42,199 bases of DNA from Bacteroidota bacterium (GCA_013289095.1 JABDAO010000015.1:1-42199), one strand, 5' to 3'; numbered from the stretch's first letter, positions 17,701-26,096 are shown. Translations and numbers: made by a program. Notes: generated by a model from the sequence alone, not told the origin.

Positions 17701-18264
17701 TTGAACCCACACCACAAAGACGAAACCTATCTTCGTCAAGAGCTGGAACAGATTGAAAAAGCCCGGATCAACCCCGATGGTTTTGGGGTGCTGTACGAAA
17801 AATACTACAAACAGATTTATATCTTCATCAACCGCCGTACAGACAATGAAGAACTAAGCTCAGAGCTGTGTTCACTCACATTTCTGAAAGCCATGTTGAA
17901 CATACAGAAATATACAGACCGCGGGCTTCCATTCTCCTCCTGGCTTTTTCGAATAGCCTTGAACGAGGTGAACATGTACTACCGCAAGCATAAGACTGAA
18001 CGTTGCGTTTCGCTCGAGTCAAAAGCCGTGAGGGCCCTGGCAGGCGAAAGCCCTGCCGGCCCGGATGAGGATTCTGTCAAGCGGCTGATGCTGGCGCTTG
18101 GCCGCTTATCTGAACCCGATATGCAACTCATCGAGCTCCGCTTTTTTGAGGAACGCGCCTTTGCAGAGGTTGGCGAAATCGTGGGCATTACCGAAAACAA
18201 TGCGAAAGTAAGGATCTACCGGATTTTGGAAAAACTAAAGACCCTCCTGAAGGGCAGAAGCTAA
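17701..18264 (+). CDS. ECF-type RNA polymerase sigma factor
   Basis: The 187-residue product has sigma-70 region 2 (FGVLYEKYYKQIYIFINRR ... PFSSWLFRIALNEVNMYYRK, residues about 27-100) and region 4 (PDMQLIELRFFEERAFAEVGEIVGITENNAKVRIYRILEKL, about 138-183), with the short variable linker of ECF sigma factors and no region 1 or 3. It should direct RNA polymerase to a small regulon. The start appears to be TTG at 17701. One base separates it from a small single-pass membrane protein gene, which could act in its control. Confidence 0.9.
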   Translation: MNPHHKDETYLRQELEQIEKARINPDGFGVLYEKYYKQIYIFINRRTDNEELSSELCSLTFLKAMLNIQKYTDRGLPFSSWLFRIALNEVNMYYRKHKTERCVSLESKAVRALAGESPAGPDEDSVKRLMLALGRLSEPDMQLIELRFFEERAFAEVGEIVGITENNAKVRIYRILEKLKTLLKGRS

Positions 18265-18265
18265 C

Positions 18266-18526
18266 ATGGCAAACTATAAATTTAAAACCGATGTGCCCGC
18301 CCCTACCGATGACGAAATCGGGAAGCACAAGGATTTTTCAAAACTCAGAGGAAACTATGAGTCGGTCACAACCCGTAGCAGGGTGCCTTTGTATAAAAAC
18401 AAAAAGGCGTTCCTGGTGCTTGTGCTGATTGTGATTGTGGCGTTTTTGATGGCGGAGTTGTTGGAGGAAAAGAAGAAAGAAAATCATCAGCAGAAGGAAC
18501 AACCCCCAAAGCATGAAACAAACTAA
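18266..18526 (+). CDS. Small single-pass membrane protein, possible sigma-factor partner
   Basis: This 86-residue protein has a polar N-terminal half (about 47 residues, including TDDEIGKHKDFSKL), one transmembrane helix (AFLVLVLIVIVAFLMAELL, about 48-66) and a Lys/Glu/Gln-rich tail. The hydrophilic-TM-charged layout and the one-base gap after the ECF sigma gene suggest an anti-sigma-like role or membrane tether, but no zinc-binding or named anti-sigma domain is visible, so this is inference from context. Confidence 0.75.
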   Translation: MANYKFKTDVPAPTDDEIGKHKDFSKLRGNYESVTTRSRVPLYKNKKAFLVLVLIVIVAFLMAELLEEKKKENHQQKEQPPKHETN

Positions 18527-18652
18527 CCCCATCAATCTGTTTCAGCAGAAAAAGAGATCTTAGGCCGTTAGGAGAGCTTCTATCTTTTTGAATGTCTGAT
18601 CAGCGCTCTTTGATGTGCTTATTCCGTGAGTCGTGGGGGGAGGGGGGAGGGG

Positions 18653-18695
18653 TTAAAACGAGCTCAAAGGTCTGCGGTCTTTATTCCGTTGCCCC
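18653..18695 (-). repeat. 43-bp dispersed repeat, copy within the AraC gene 3' end
   Basis: Matches 7618..7660 at 40 of 43 positions; here it encodes the last residues of the AraC-type regulator, including its stop codon. Confidence 0.7.
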
Positions 18696-19249
18696 TTATA
18701 TTCGCTTACGGTAACACCTGTTACCTGTTTAAACTGGTTGCTCAGGTATTGCACACTGCTGTAACCCATCATATAGGCAATTTCGCTCAAGGTAACCTGG
18801 TCGTAACTTATTAGTTCCTTGATCTTTTCAACCTTGATGAGGATGATGTATTTTTCGAGGGTAGACCCCGTCTTTTCAGAAAACACCTTGCTCAGGTGTA
18901 AGTATGGCTGCCCCAGTTTCTCGCTCAGGTAATCAGAATTGCGCATGAGCGAAGTAGCATTGTTTCCAAAATAGATAAGCTGGATGATGGCGCTTTTGAT
19001 CTGTTCGACCAGGGCCTTGCCGGCATCGCGCAAAAGCTCAAAACCGTTCTTTTTCAGGATGATATCGATGGTATCGAGGCTCATTACCTGTGCGTCGAAG
19101 TTTACTTCGGCTTCGCCCAGTTTGATGCTGATCACTTCAATAAACCCGGTACGGCTCAATTCCTGTTTCACCAGTTTGATGCAGCTGTTGCTTACCATGT
19201 TCTTGATGGCAAGCTGCGCACGGGTGGTGTTGAAGTTACCGGGTTGCAT
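18653..19249 (-). CDS. AraC-family transcriptional regulator with degenerate HMA-like N-terminus
   Basis: From ATG 19249 the product has 198 residues. The C-terminal 95 residues are a two-helix-turn-helix AraC domain (LSEKLGQPYLHLSKVFSEKTGSTLEKYIILIKVEKIKELI; LSEIAYMMGYSSVQYLSNQFKQVTGVTVSEYK). The N-terminal 75 residues resemble the HMA-like (ferredoxin-fold, metal-binding) domain seen in a Bacteroidota AraC group that normally has MVCxRC; here it reads MVSNSC, so one Cys is lost and metal binding is doubtful. The frame is open upstream to a GTG at 19318, but a plausible promoter lies between (19267..19293), so I chose the ATG. The regulated genes are unknown. Confidence 0.85.
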   Translation of the reverse strand: MQPGNFNTTRAQLAIKNMVSNSCIKLVKQELSRTGFIEVISIKLGEAEVNFDAQVMSLDTIDIILKKNGFELLRDAGKALVEQIKSAIIQLIYFGNNATSLMRNSDYLSEKLGQPYLHLSKVFSEKTGSTLEKYIILIKVEKIKELISYDQVTLSEIAYMMGYSSVQYLSNQFKQVTGVTVSEYKGQRNKDRRPLSSF

Positions 19250-19266
19250 AAAGAGTTTATAGGCAC

Positions 19267-19293
19267 TAAAGATAGAAAATTCTGGCAAAACAA
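19267..19293 (-). promoter_or_regulatory. Putative promoter of the AraC gene
   Basis: On the minus strand, TTG at the start of TTGTTTTG is followed 19 bases later by TATCTTTA, one mismatch from TAnnTTTG, matching the Bacteroidota -33/-7 layout. It ends 17 bp before ATG 19249, supporting that start over the upstream GTG. Confidence 0.4.
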
Positions 19294-19730
19294 GATCCCT
19301 GCTTATCGTACGTTTCACTCAACGACAGACCTGTGCTGATAGCTATACCCCTGCTATTCTTCCCTGACTCTATTTTCATGAAGGTTTGCTGTTACTTCCT
19401 GTGCGATTGTTCATCACGAACCTATTATCTGAATATTGAATTCCGGACATACGTCCGTTTGTTCGACCCCAAAGGGGGCGCACATACGGCAGATTGTCGC
19501 CGATTTGCGATTCTTTGCCGCTTTTCAACCAGTGAAGATGAATAGAATTGAATCCGATAGCCCACAATTCTTCAATACTTATGTTCCTTTTCTAAATGAC
19601 AGCAGGCAATAAGAGCCTGTCTTCATATACATTGTTCATATTTTTTCTTCCCCCATTCCCTATTCCTTCTTACTTTCGTTCAGTTTCAGCCCGTTTACTG
19701 CAACAAGGCAAGTATAAAACCAGCTTCACC
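19294..19730. other. Intergenic region upstream of holA
   Basis: No gene is supported. It holds the probable promoter of the divergent AraC gene at its left edge and a TACTTTCG box (19671..19678), one mismatch from the TAnnTTTG -7 consensus, about 53 bp upstream of the GTG I chose for holA. The reading frame of holA is open back to 19596, but those residues are hydrophobic and unlike the family. Confidence 0.45.
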
Positions 19731-20798
19731 GTGTCAGATTTCAATACCATACTCTCCGATATCAAGAAGAAACACTACAAATCGGTGTATTTCCTGATGG
19801 GCGATGAGCCTTATTTCATTGACATCATCAGCAACCATCTGGAGAAAGACATCCTCGATGAAACCGAACGCGAGTTCAACCTGAGCATACTCTACGGGCA
19901 GGATGTAAACCTACAGGCCATCATCAGCGAAGCAAAGGGCTTTCCGATGATCGGCGAAAGAAAGGTGGTAATCGTTAAAGAAGCCCAGAATGTAAAGGGG
20001 CTCATCGAGAAAGAAGATGTGGATGAGGAAGGAGGCAGCGAAAAAAAAGAGAAACAGAAAGACAAGAAACACCCGCTTGTTGCCTACCTCGAGCATCCCC
20101 AACCCAGCACCATCCTGGTATTCTGTTGTAAATACAAAACAGTCGACAAGCGCACCAGCTTTGCCAAAGCATTGCTTAAACATGCAGCGCTTTTTCATTC
20201 AGAAAAGATACGCGATTACAAAATCCAGGAATGGATCACACATTACATGAAAGACAAGGGGTTCAACGTTGGCCCCAAAGCCCTTATGATGCTGGCCGAG
20301 TATCTGGGCACCGATCTGAGCAAGATTGTGAATGAAACCGATAAGCTGATGATCAGCCTGAAGCCCGGCGCTGAAATAACACCCGAGATTATCCAGGCCA
20401 ATATAGGCATCAGCAAGGAATACAACAGTTTTGAGCTCAACGATGCCTTCGGAAAACGCGATGTGCTTAAGGCCAACCGCATCATCAATTATTTCGGGGC
20501 AAATGACAAAGACCACCCGATGGTGGTGACCATGTCATCGTTGTACAACTATTTTCAAAAACTCCTCATCATCCATTTCCTGGCCGACAAAAGCAAGGAA
20601 GCCGCTTCCCGGGCCATCGGCGTACATCCCTTTATCGTGACCGAGTATATGAATGCCGCACGGGGCTATAGCGTAGGCAAGCTCAAACAGATCTTTGCGT
20701 ACCTGCATGAATATGATCTCAAAAGCAAGGGCGTTGACAGCGGGAGCGCTACGCATGGGGAGCTGATGAAAGAGCTGACATTTAAAATCCTTCATTAG
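19731..20798 (+). CDS. holA: DNA polymerase III delta subunit
   Basis: From GTG 19731 the product has 355 residues. It matches HolA, the clamp-loader delta subunit that opens the beta sliding clamp in the DNA polymerase III holoenzyme: N-terminal VYFLMGDEPYFIDIIS, VVIVKEAQN, the LVAYLEHPQPSTILVFCCKYKTVDKR strand region, ALMMLAEYLGTDLSKIVNETDKL (domain II) and the C-terminal NDAFGKRDVLKANRIINYF and YNYFQKLLIIHFL helices. A Lys/Glu-rich insert (EKKEKQKDKKH) sits near residue 102. The frame is open to an ATG at 19596, but the added 45 residues are atypical and a -7 box lies inside that stretch, so the GTG start is preferred. The EVE gene follows 54 bp later. Confidence 0.92.
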   Translation: MSDFNTILSDIKKKHYKSVYFLMGDEPYFIDIISNHLEKDILDETEREFNLSILYGQDVNLQAIISEAKGFPMIGERKVVIVKEAQNVKGLIEKEDVDEEGGSEKKEKQKDKKHPLVAYLEHPQPSTILVFCCKYKTVDKRTSFAKALLKHAALFHSEKIRDYKIQEWITHYMKDKGFNVGPKALMMLAEYLGTDLSKIVNETDKLMISLKPGAEITPEIIQANIGISKEYNSFELNDAFGKRDVLKANRIINYFGANDKDHPMVVTMSSLYNYFQKLLIIHFLADKSKEAASRAIGVHPFIVTEYMNAARGYSVGKLKQIFAYLHEYDLKSKGVDSGSATHGELMKELTFKILH

Positions 20799-20852
20799 GC
20801 CGGGATTTATCCCGTCGGCGGCAAAGGAACAAATACTGCAAAGAAATCTACC

Positions 20853-21281
20853 ATGAACTACTGGCTCGTAAAATCAGAACCCGTTAAATACCCCTGGGAC
20901 AAGTTTGTAAAAGACGGTCAAGCCTGCTGGGATGGGGTGCGTAACTATGCCGCACGCAACAATCTTCGGGCAATGAAGAAAGGCGATCTCGTGCTGTATT
21001 ACCACAGCAACGAAGGGCTCGACATTGTCGGCATTGCCAAGGTCAAGACAGAATCCTATCAGGACCCGACAACAGAGGAAACCGCCTGGCTGGCCGTTGA
21101 TTTGGTGCCTTTTAAAAAACTCAAAAAATCGGTTACATTGCCTGTTGTTAAAAGCGATGCCCTGTTGAAAGAGATGCAACTGGTAAAGCTGAGCCGGCTT
21201 TCGGTGGCGGCCGTTACCAAGGAACAGTTTGACAGGGTGCTGGAGTTGGGGGGGGATGTAGTGGGTTTATACCGAAAGTAA
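20853..21281 (+). CDS. EVE-domain protein
   Basis: The 142-residue product is an EVE domain over its full length: the N-terminal YWLVKSEP, WDGVRNYAARNNLRAMKKGDLVLYYHSNEG (residues 26-55), VGIAKV and a C-terminal helix TKEQFDRVLEL. EVE domains have a PUA-like fold and bind modified bases in nucleic acids; stand-alone bacterial forms (thymocyte nuclear protein 1-like) are common and their target is mostly unknown. Length and motif order are normal. It probably shares a transcript with holA (54-bp gap). Confidence 0.92.
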   Translation: MNYWLVKSEPVKYPWDKFVKDGQACWDGVRNYAARNNLRAMKKGDLVLYYHSNEGLDIVGIAKVKTESYQDPTTEETAWLAVDLVPFKKLKKSVTLPVVKSDALLKEMQLVKLSRLSVAAVTKEQFDRVLELGGDVVGLYRK

Positions 21282-21310
21282 ATGAGAATAAGGGCAGCCC
21301 CCTCGGCATA

Positions 21311-21366
21311 ACCCGTTCTAAGCCTCTTTCTCAGGTATAAAATCCTTAAAGTGGCTAAGAACGGGT
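21311..21366. terminator. Inverted repeat after the EVE gene
   Basis: ACCCGTTCTAAGCC (21311..21324) and GGCTAAGAACGGGT (21353..21366) form 14-bp arms with one mismatch pair around a 28-base loop, 30 bp after the EVE stop. No T tract follows. It may be a bidirectional terminator between convergent genes. Confidence 0.4.
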
Positions 21367-21498
21367 ATATTTCCCGCCGACGAAACGCGTTCGCGGATAC
21401 AGATTCTGTTCACCGATTACAGAAATGACAGAGAAGATTAGGACATTCACAACAGCCGGCATGATGAATTTGGCGATCATGACGCGGTGAGCGTGTTG

Positions 21499-21933
21499 TT
21501 ATATCGTAATCATTCGCTCGGTAACTATCCCATCCAGCGCATTCAGATTTTTGAATGTTGAAGAGATATCGGTATAGGCCTTGGCAAACTCCTGTTTGCG
21601 GATACCTGTGATCCCCCACCCCAGCCTGGCGAGCTGACGTGTTGTTTCACCGGGGGGCATGCTCAGCAACCCAAACCAATACTCTTCAGCCGCCAGCAGA
21701 AGCTTCGCCATGGCCTCCTCGCGTGTTGCCCCCGTGGCTTTGAGTGTCAAGGAAGGCACAAGGATTATCATGTCGAGAGTATCCTTGTCGCGGTATTCCA
21801 GCACCCTGACGTTGGACGACATCCACGCTTCGTCGATCAGGATGCCAATTGTTTCAGGACGGCGGTGCTGGTGTTTTTGGATGGTTAGTACTTTCTTGTT
21901 CTTGCCCATTGTTTTGAAAATTGAAGCATTCAT
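21499..21933 (-). CDS. Hypothetical protein, faint HicB-like centre
   Basis: This 144-residue protein has no signal peptide or membrane segment. The middle (MIILVPSLTLKATGATREEAMAKLLLAAEEYWFGL, residues about 54-88) has the beta-strand, 'G-x-T-x-E-E-A', helix arrangement of HicB-like antitoxin domains, but the flanking sequence does not fit clearly, and no HicA-type toxin lies beside it. The first 8 residues are atypical, and Met9 (MGKNKKV, at 21909) could be the true start. It stands alone, convergent to the EVE gene and next to a degraded toxin-antitoxin locus. Confidence 0.6.
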   Translation of the reverse strand: MNASIFKTMGKNKKVLTIQKHQHRRPETIGILIDEAWMSSNVRVLEYRDKDTLDMIILVPSLTLKATGATREEAMAKLLLAAEEYWFGLLSMPPGETTRQLARLGWGITGIRKQEFAKAYTDISSTFKNLNALDGIVTERMITI

Positions 21934-22205
21934 TCATCCAGTCAAAATTACATAAACAATACAAAAAAGCGCCGAATTGTCAGCATATTCAATGGCCCAT
22001 CAACGGTTAAAATTCAGATGAGCCGGGAGATATTGAGGGAGGAGGAGGTTTGCTAAATAAACGTTACAAAAGAGCTGTTTGACAGCGGGTTGAAATTAGC
22101 GGCCTTGTAGTTTAACTACAGCTAATTCAGCCAAACCAACTTGATGAGATGTTTCATTGCTCGAATCTTCCTTCTTTGAATCTTTAGTGTATGTAAACCA
22201 GGCAA

Positions 22206-22439
22206 CTGATTGCAAGCATTAAAAAACTTCCTGTTCAGAAGCGTTTGCTTGTTATTCAAGAAATACTCCGCGACATCCAGAACCCTCCTGATCCTCAAAT
22301 GGAAAAGGCAGTCCCCGCCCTACTATCCGATTACCAAAACGACAAAGAGCTCACGGCATTTACGGCGCTTGATTCAGACGAATTCAATGAACCGCGCAGA
22401 GGTTTGGCTTCTGAACCTGTATCCTACTTTAAGCGCTGA
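22206..22439 (+). CDS. MazE-like antitoxin, atypical start
   Basis: The frame encodes IASIKKLPVQKRLLVIQEILRDIQ followed by an acidic tail (TALDSDEFNEP), the pattern of short antitoxins paired with MazF toxins in Bacteroidota. The conserved-looking N-terminus has no ATG/GTG/TTG in frame: an in-frame TAA lies shortly upstream, leaving CTG 22206 or ATT 22209 as possible starts; the first ordinary start is an internal TTG at 22245 that would remove the first helix. The start codon may thus have decayed. It overlaps the toxin frame by 53 bp. With the toxin frameshifted, the module is probably non-functional. Confidence 0.55.
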   Translation: MIASIKKLPVQKRLLVIQEILRDIQNPPDPQMEKAVPALLSDYQNDKELTAFTALDSDEFNEPRRGLASEPVSYFKR

Positions 22440-22678
22440 GATCAAAAAGACCAGACCTGCTATTATCGTAAATTCAAATCAGTTAGGTAAACTTCAGCTA
22501 CGTGTTATCGTCCCAATCACCGATTGGAAAGAGCCATTATATCGGCTCTCCCTGGATGGTTCGGTTGGATCCAAGCCAGCAACATGGGCTGACGAAAATT
22601 TCTTCTGCCGATTGCTTTCTGCTTAGATCGGTTTCTCAGTTAGGGTTTATCAAAAAAATCGGCAAGCTGAATCCTTAA
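22387..22678 (+). pseudogene. MazF-type toxin, broken by a +1 frameshift
   Basis: The first frame from ATG 22387 reads NRAEVWLLNLYPTLSAEIKKTRPAIIVNS ... VPITDWKEP, the clear start of a MazF/PemK mRNA interferase. After about 22533 that frame turns into unrelated residues and stops at 22626. The next frame, from GGC 22544, resumes the family: GSPWMVRLDPSQQHGLTK, ISSADCFLLRSVSQLGFIKK, stop at 22676..22678. Between the two, CCATTATATC is one base longer than a multiple of three, so one inserted base explains the break. Joined, the protein would be about 96 residues, near the normal length. A sequencing error remains possible. Confidence 0.82.
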
Positions 22679-22836
22679 CAAATAGGAGAATTAACGACCG
22701 GTCTTGCAGGGGTTTTACAGATAACACATCAGTAGCGGTTCACATTGCAAGACAATAGCCTCACCGGCCTGCGCTAAACCAAGAAAGACCCTCTCCTGCC
22801 CGTTGCTGAAGTTCCTTTTCTCTGAACAATAAACCG

Positions 22837-22844
22837 TATATTTG
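22837..22844 (+). promoter_or_regulatory. Bacteroidota -7 element upstream of kdnA
   Basis: TATATTTG is a perfect match to TAnnTTTG and lies 20 bp before the kdnA ATG. I see no good -33 TTG at the expected distance. It is the probable promoter for the kdnA-kdnB-kdsA-pruA run. Confidence 0.5.
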
Positions 22845-22864
22845 CCCGACCAAAACAACAACCT

Positions 22865-24073
22865 ATGCCCGGAACAGAACTCTTTGGCGCCGAAGAGCGC
22901 AAGGAAGTAAACGATGTAATGGATTCAGGAATCCTTATCCGCTATACCAACGATCATTTACGCAATGGTCATTTCAAGGCCAAAGAATTCGAGGCCGAAG
23001 TCTGCAAGATCACCAAAGCCAACTATGCACATGCCATGTCGAGCGGTTCTACCGCTGTTGCCACTGCGCTGGCCGCCGCCGGCATAGGCACGGGCGACGA
23101 GGTGATTGTGCCTCCCTTCACCTTTATTGCCACCATCGAAGCAGTATTGTTTGTGGGCGCGTTACCGGTCTTTGCCGAGATTGACGAAACACTCTGTCTC
23201 AGCGCCGAAGGGCTGAAAAAAGCAATCACGCCCAAGACAAAAGGCATCTGCCTGGTGCATATGTGCGGCGCAATGGCCGATATGGATGCCATCATGAAGG
23301 TGGTAAACGATCACAAACTTATCCTGGTGGAAGATGCAGGACAGGCATTTGCTGCGTCTTACAAAGGCACAGCCGTTGGTTTGTTCGGCAAAGCCGGAAG
23401 CTTTTCGTTCGATTATTTTAAGATTGCCACCGCCGGCGAAGGAGGCGTACTCGTCACCAACGACGAAGCCACCTATAAAATTGCCGATGTATACTCCGAT
23501 CATGGTCATGACCATGTAGGCACCAACCGGGGCATGGAAAACCACCCCATGCTTGGTTTCAACTACCGCATCAGCGAGCTGCATGCCGCCGTGGGCCTTG
23601 CCCAGACACGCAAGGTTCCTTACATCTTAAAAAAGAACCGGGACCACAAGGCATTTCTTACCAACGAACTCTCCAAAACTCCAGGCATCAGCTTTTCAAA
23701 GATCTGCGACACGGCCGGTGATTCTGCAACCTTTCTGAATATCCTCCTGCCCGATACCGAATCGGCAAAGAGAACTGTGGATGAAATGAACAAAGCCGGT
23801 GTAGCCGGTTTCAATTACTGGTTTTTGAATATGTACCATTTCATCAATCAGTGGGACCATATCAAGGAACTACGTACTGCCTCCAAACTTCCTGTCCAGG
23901 TACTCGGAGCCCCACAGGATTATAAAAACCTTTCTCTTCCCAAATCGCAGGAAGTCATCGGGCGGCTCATTTCGTTCGGCATCCGGTGTACCTGGACCGA
24001 AGCCGAAATGAAAAACCTGGCCTCCAACATCTCTGCCTGTGTAACCAAAGCCCTGACAGCCGTTCATGCATAA
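22865..24073 (+). CDS. kdnA: 8-amino-3,8-dideoxy-manno-octulosonate transaminase (KdnA-like)
   Basis: The 402-residue product is a DegT/DnrJ/EryC1 sugar aminotransferase: SSGSTAVATAL (59-69), VPPFTFIATIEAV, D157 in VEDAGQAF, and the PLP lysine K186 in SFDYFKIATAGEGG. The substrate is inferred from context: it is followed, with an 8-bp overlap, by an iron-type alcohol dehydrogenase of KdnB type and then by kdsA. In Shewanella, KdnB oxidises C8 of Kdo and KdnA installs the amino group from glutamate, making 8-amino-Kdo for lipopolysaccharide. The enzyme acts in the cytoplasm before CMP activation. Substrate assignment is strong by linkage but not proven by residue. Confidence 0.88.
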   Translation: MPGTELFGAEERKEVNDVMDSGILIRYTNDHLRNGHFKAKEFEAEVCKITKANYAHAMSSGSTAVATALAAAGIGTGDEVIVPPFTFIATIEAVLFVGALPVFAEIDETLCLSAEGLKKAITPKTKGICLVHMCGAMADMDAIMKVVNDHKLILVEDAGQAFAASYKGTAVGLFGKAGSFSFDYFKIATAGEGGVLVTNDEATYKIADVYSDHGHDHVGTNRGMENHPMLGFNYRISELHAAVGLAQTRKVPYILKKNRDHKAFLTNELSKTPGISFSKICDTAGDSATFLNILLPDTESAKRTVDEMNKAGVAGFNYWFLNMYHFINQWDHIKELRTASKLPVQVLGAPQDYKNLSLPKSQEVIGRLISFGIRCTWTEAEMKNLASNISACVTKALTAVHA

Positions 24074-25145
24074 GAATTTCAAGAATATTGACAAGACCGT
24101 CTTCGGTCGCGGTAGTTTTGATCAGATGGATGCCATCCTCGCCGAGAAACGCGGGGAGAACAACAAGTTCATCTTGTTTATAGTGGACTACTATTTCAAG
24201 GGGAAAGCCCTCGAAAAACGCATCCCTGCCAAACCCGAAGATGTGGTCATGTTCATTGATGTGGATATGTACGAACCTACCACCGATCAGATCGACCGCA
24301 TACGCGACAAAGTCATGGCCTCAAACGGACTGCCCGCCGGAATCGTGGGTATTGGCGGTGGCAGCATTATGGATATTGCAAAAGCAACATCGCTGATGTT
24401 CACCAACGAAGGATCTTCTGCCTTGTATCAGGGCCTGAACCTGATCAAGAAACCGGGCATCTATCACCTCGGTGTCCCTACCATTTCGGGCACCGGCGCC
24501 GAATGCTCCATGACTGCTGTTTTGACCGGACCGGTAAAGAAACTCGGCTTGAAATGCGACTGGACGGTGTTCAACCAGCTCATCCTTGATCCCGATCTGA
24601 TTTCCACTGTTCCGCGCAACTGGTGGTTTTATACAGGCATGGATACCTTCATCCACTGCGTGGAAGCCGAGAACGGCACACTCAAGAACACCTATAGCCA
24701 GGCTTATGGCGATCAGGCATTGAAGCTTTGTCAGGAAGTGTTTATCAACGAAGGGTGCGGACAGAGCCCTGTGAATGATGAGAAACTCATGGTTGCCTCG
24801 CTCATGGGCGGGCTTAGCCTTACGTATTCCGAGGTAGGCGTTTGTCATGCGCTCTCCTATGGCCTGTCAAAGATTCTGGGCACCCGTCACTGTTATGCAA
24901 ATTGCATTGCGTTCAACCACCTGGCCGACTACTATCCAAAGGGTGTTAAAGAGTTTAAAGCCATGATCGAAAAACACCACATCGATCTGCCCCAAAACCT
25001 TTCGAAAGATTGGACCGACAAACAGATTACCGACATGGCCGAAGTAGCCTACAACCTGCCCCATATGTGGAACCATGCCATCGGGGCAAACTGGAAAGAT
25101 ACTATAACCATCAATCTGATTAAGGATCTGTACAAACGGCTTTAA
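24066..25145 (+). CDS. kdnB: 3-deoxy-manno-octulosonate 8-oxidase (KdnB-like)
   Basis: The 359-residue product is a group-III metal-dependent alcohol dehydrogenase. It shows the nucleotide-binding GIGGGSIMDIAKATSLM (about 96-112), GVPTISGTGAECSMTAVLT (138-156), and the metal-binding series GMDTFIHCVEA, CHALSYGLSKILGTRHCYANCIAF with an Asp and three His residues in usual positions. KdnB of Shewanella oxidises the C8 hydroxyl of Kdo to the aldehyde used by KdnA. Placement directly after kdnA with overlapping ends and before kdsA supports this role over a generic alcohol dehydrogenase. Confidence 0.88.
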   Translation: MHKNFKNIDKTVFGRGSFDQMDAILAEKRGENNKFILFIVDYYFKGKALEKRIPAKPEDVVMFIDVDMYEPTTDQIDRIRDKVMASNGLPAGIVGIGGGSIMDIAKATSLMFTNEGSSALYQGLNLIKKPGIYHLGVPTISGTGAECSMTAVLTGPVKKLGLKCDWTVFNQLILDPDLISTVPRNWWFYTGMDTFIHCVEAENGTLKNTYSQAYGDQALKLCQEVFINEGCGQSPVNDEKLMVASLMGGLSLTYSEVGVCHALSYGLSKILGTRHCYANCIAFNHLADYYPKGVKEFKAMIEKHHIDLPQNLSKDWTDKQITDMAEVAYNLPHMWNHAIGANWKDTITINLIKDLYKRL

Positions 25146-25208
25146 AGCATTCATCCGTTTATTGCAACAGCCATTCATGCCTGTTGATAACGCCAAGAAA
25201 ACAAAACC

Positions 25209-26060
25209 ATGAACAAGAAAATTGTTAAAGTAGGAAACATCGAATGCGGCACGGAGGACTTGTTCCTGATTTCAGGCCCTTGTGTGATCGAGGAAGAAAG
25301 CATTATGATGAAGACCGCCGAGAAACTCCGGGAAGTACAGGAAAAGATGAAGATCAAGATCATCTACAAATCTTCTTTTCAGAAAGACAACCGCAGTAAT
25401 CTGCAGTTCTACGATGGACCCGGTCTGGCCAAAGGACTTAAAACCCTTGCCAAGGTGCGCGAGCAATTTGGCTTCCCCCTGCTTACCGACATTCACTACC
25501 CCGACCAGGCTGCTCCTGCTGCCGAGGTGTGCGATGTGATCCAGATTCCGGCCTACCTCTGCATGCAGAGTGACCTATTGAAAGCAGCAGCAAAGACAGG
25601 CAAGGTGGTTAACATCAAACACGGCCAGTTCCTGGCCCCGGAGAACATGAAAAATCCTGTATCCAAATGTGTGGATTCGGGCAACAGCCAGATTATTCTT
25701 ACCGAACGCGGTTACACCTTTGGTTATAACGACCTGGTTGTTGACCCGCGCAGCTTTTACCACCTCAACCGCATTGGCTACCCGGTAGTGTTCGACATTA
25801 CACACAGCATCCGCAAATACGGCATTCCGAGCGCCGATGCAAAAGGCGGGGCCCGGGAGTTTCTGCCGGTACTGTCGCGTGCCGGTGTTGCAGCAGGAGT
25901 TGACGGCATCTTTGTAGAAACACATCCGGAACCCGCAAAGGCGCTTTGTGATGCAGCATCCCAGCTTTGTGTGTACGACCTCGAGGAATTTTTGAAACCA
26001 CTCATCGATCTACATAAACTCGAAGTGAGTTACCGGCCAAAAATCAGTCAACCTGCTTAA
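25209..26060 (+). CDS. kdsA: 3-deoxy-8-phosphooctulonate synthase (KdsA), metal-dependent type
   Basis: The 283-residue product condenses phosphoenolpyruvate with arabinose 5-phosphate to make Kdo 8-phosphate, the first committed step for the lipid A inner core sugar. Visible motifs are LISGPCVIEEE, IIYKSSFQKDNRSN, LTDIHYP, DVIQIPAYLCMQSDLL, VNIKHGQFLAP, VFDITHSIRK and FVETHPEP. The Cys in SGPC, with the His, Glu and Asp in the later motifs, indicates the metal-dependent class of this enzyme. It lies 63 bp after kdnB, so Kdo synthesis and its C8 amination are encoded together. Confidence 0.95.
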   Translation: MNKKIVKVGNIECGTEDLFLISGPCVIEEESIMMKTAEKLREVQEKMKIKIIYKSSFQKDNRSNLQFYDGPGLAKGLKTLAKVREQFGFPLLTDIHYPDQAAPAAEVCDVIQIPAYLCMQSDLLKAAAKTGKVVNIKHGQFLAPENMKNPVSKCVDSGNSQIILTERGYTFGYNDLVVDPRSFYHLNRIGYPVVFDITHSIRKYGIPSADAKGGAREFLPVLSRAGVAAGVDGIFVETHPEPAKALCDAASQLCVYDLEEFLKPLIDLHKLEVSYRPKISQPA

Positions 26061-26096
26061 TTTTCTCATCCGAACCAACTCCTAACCACCTATCCT

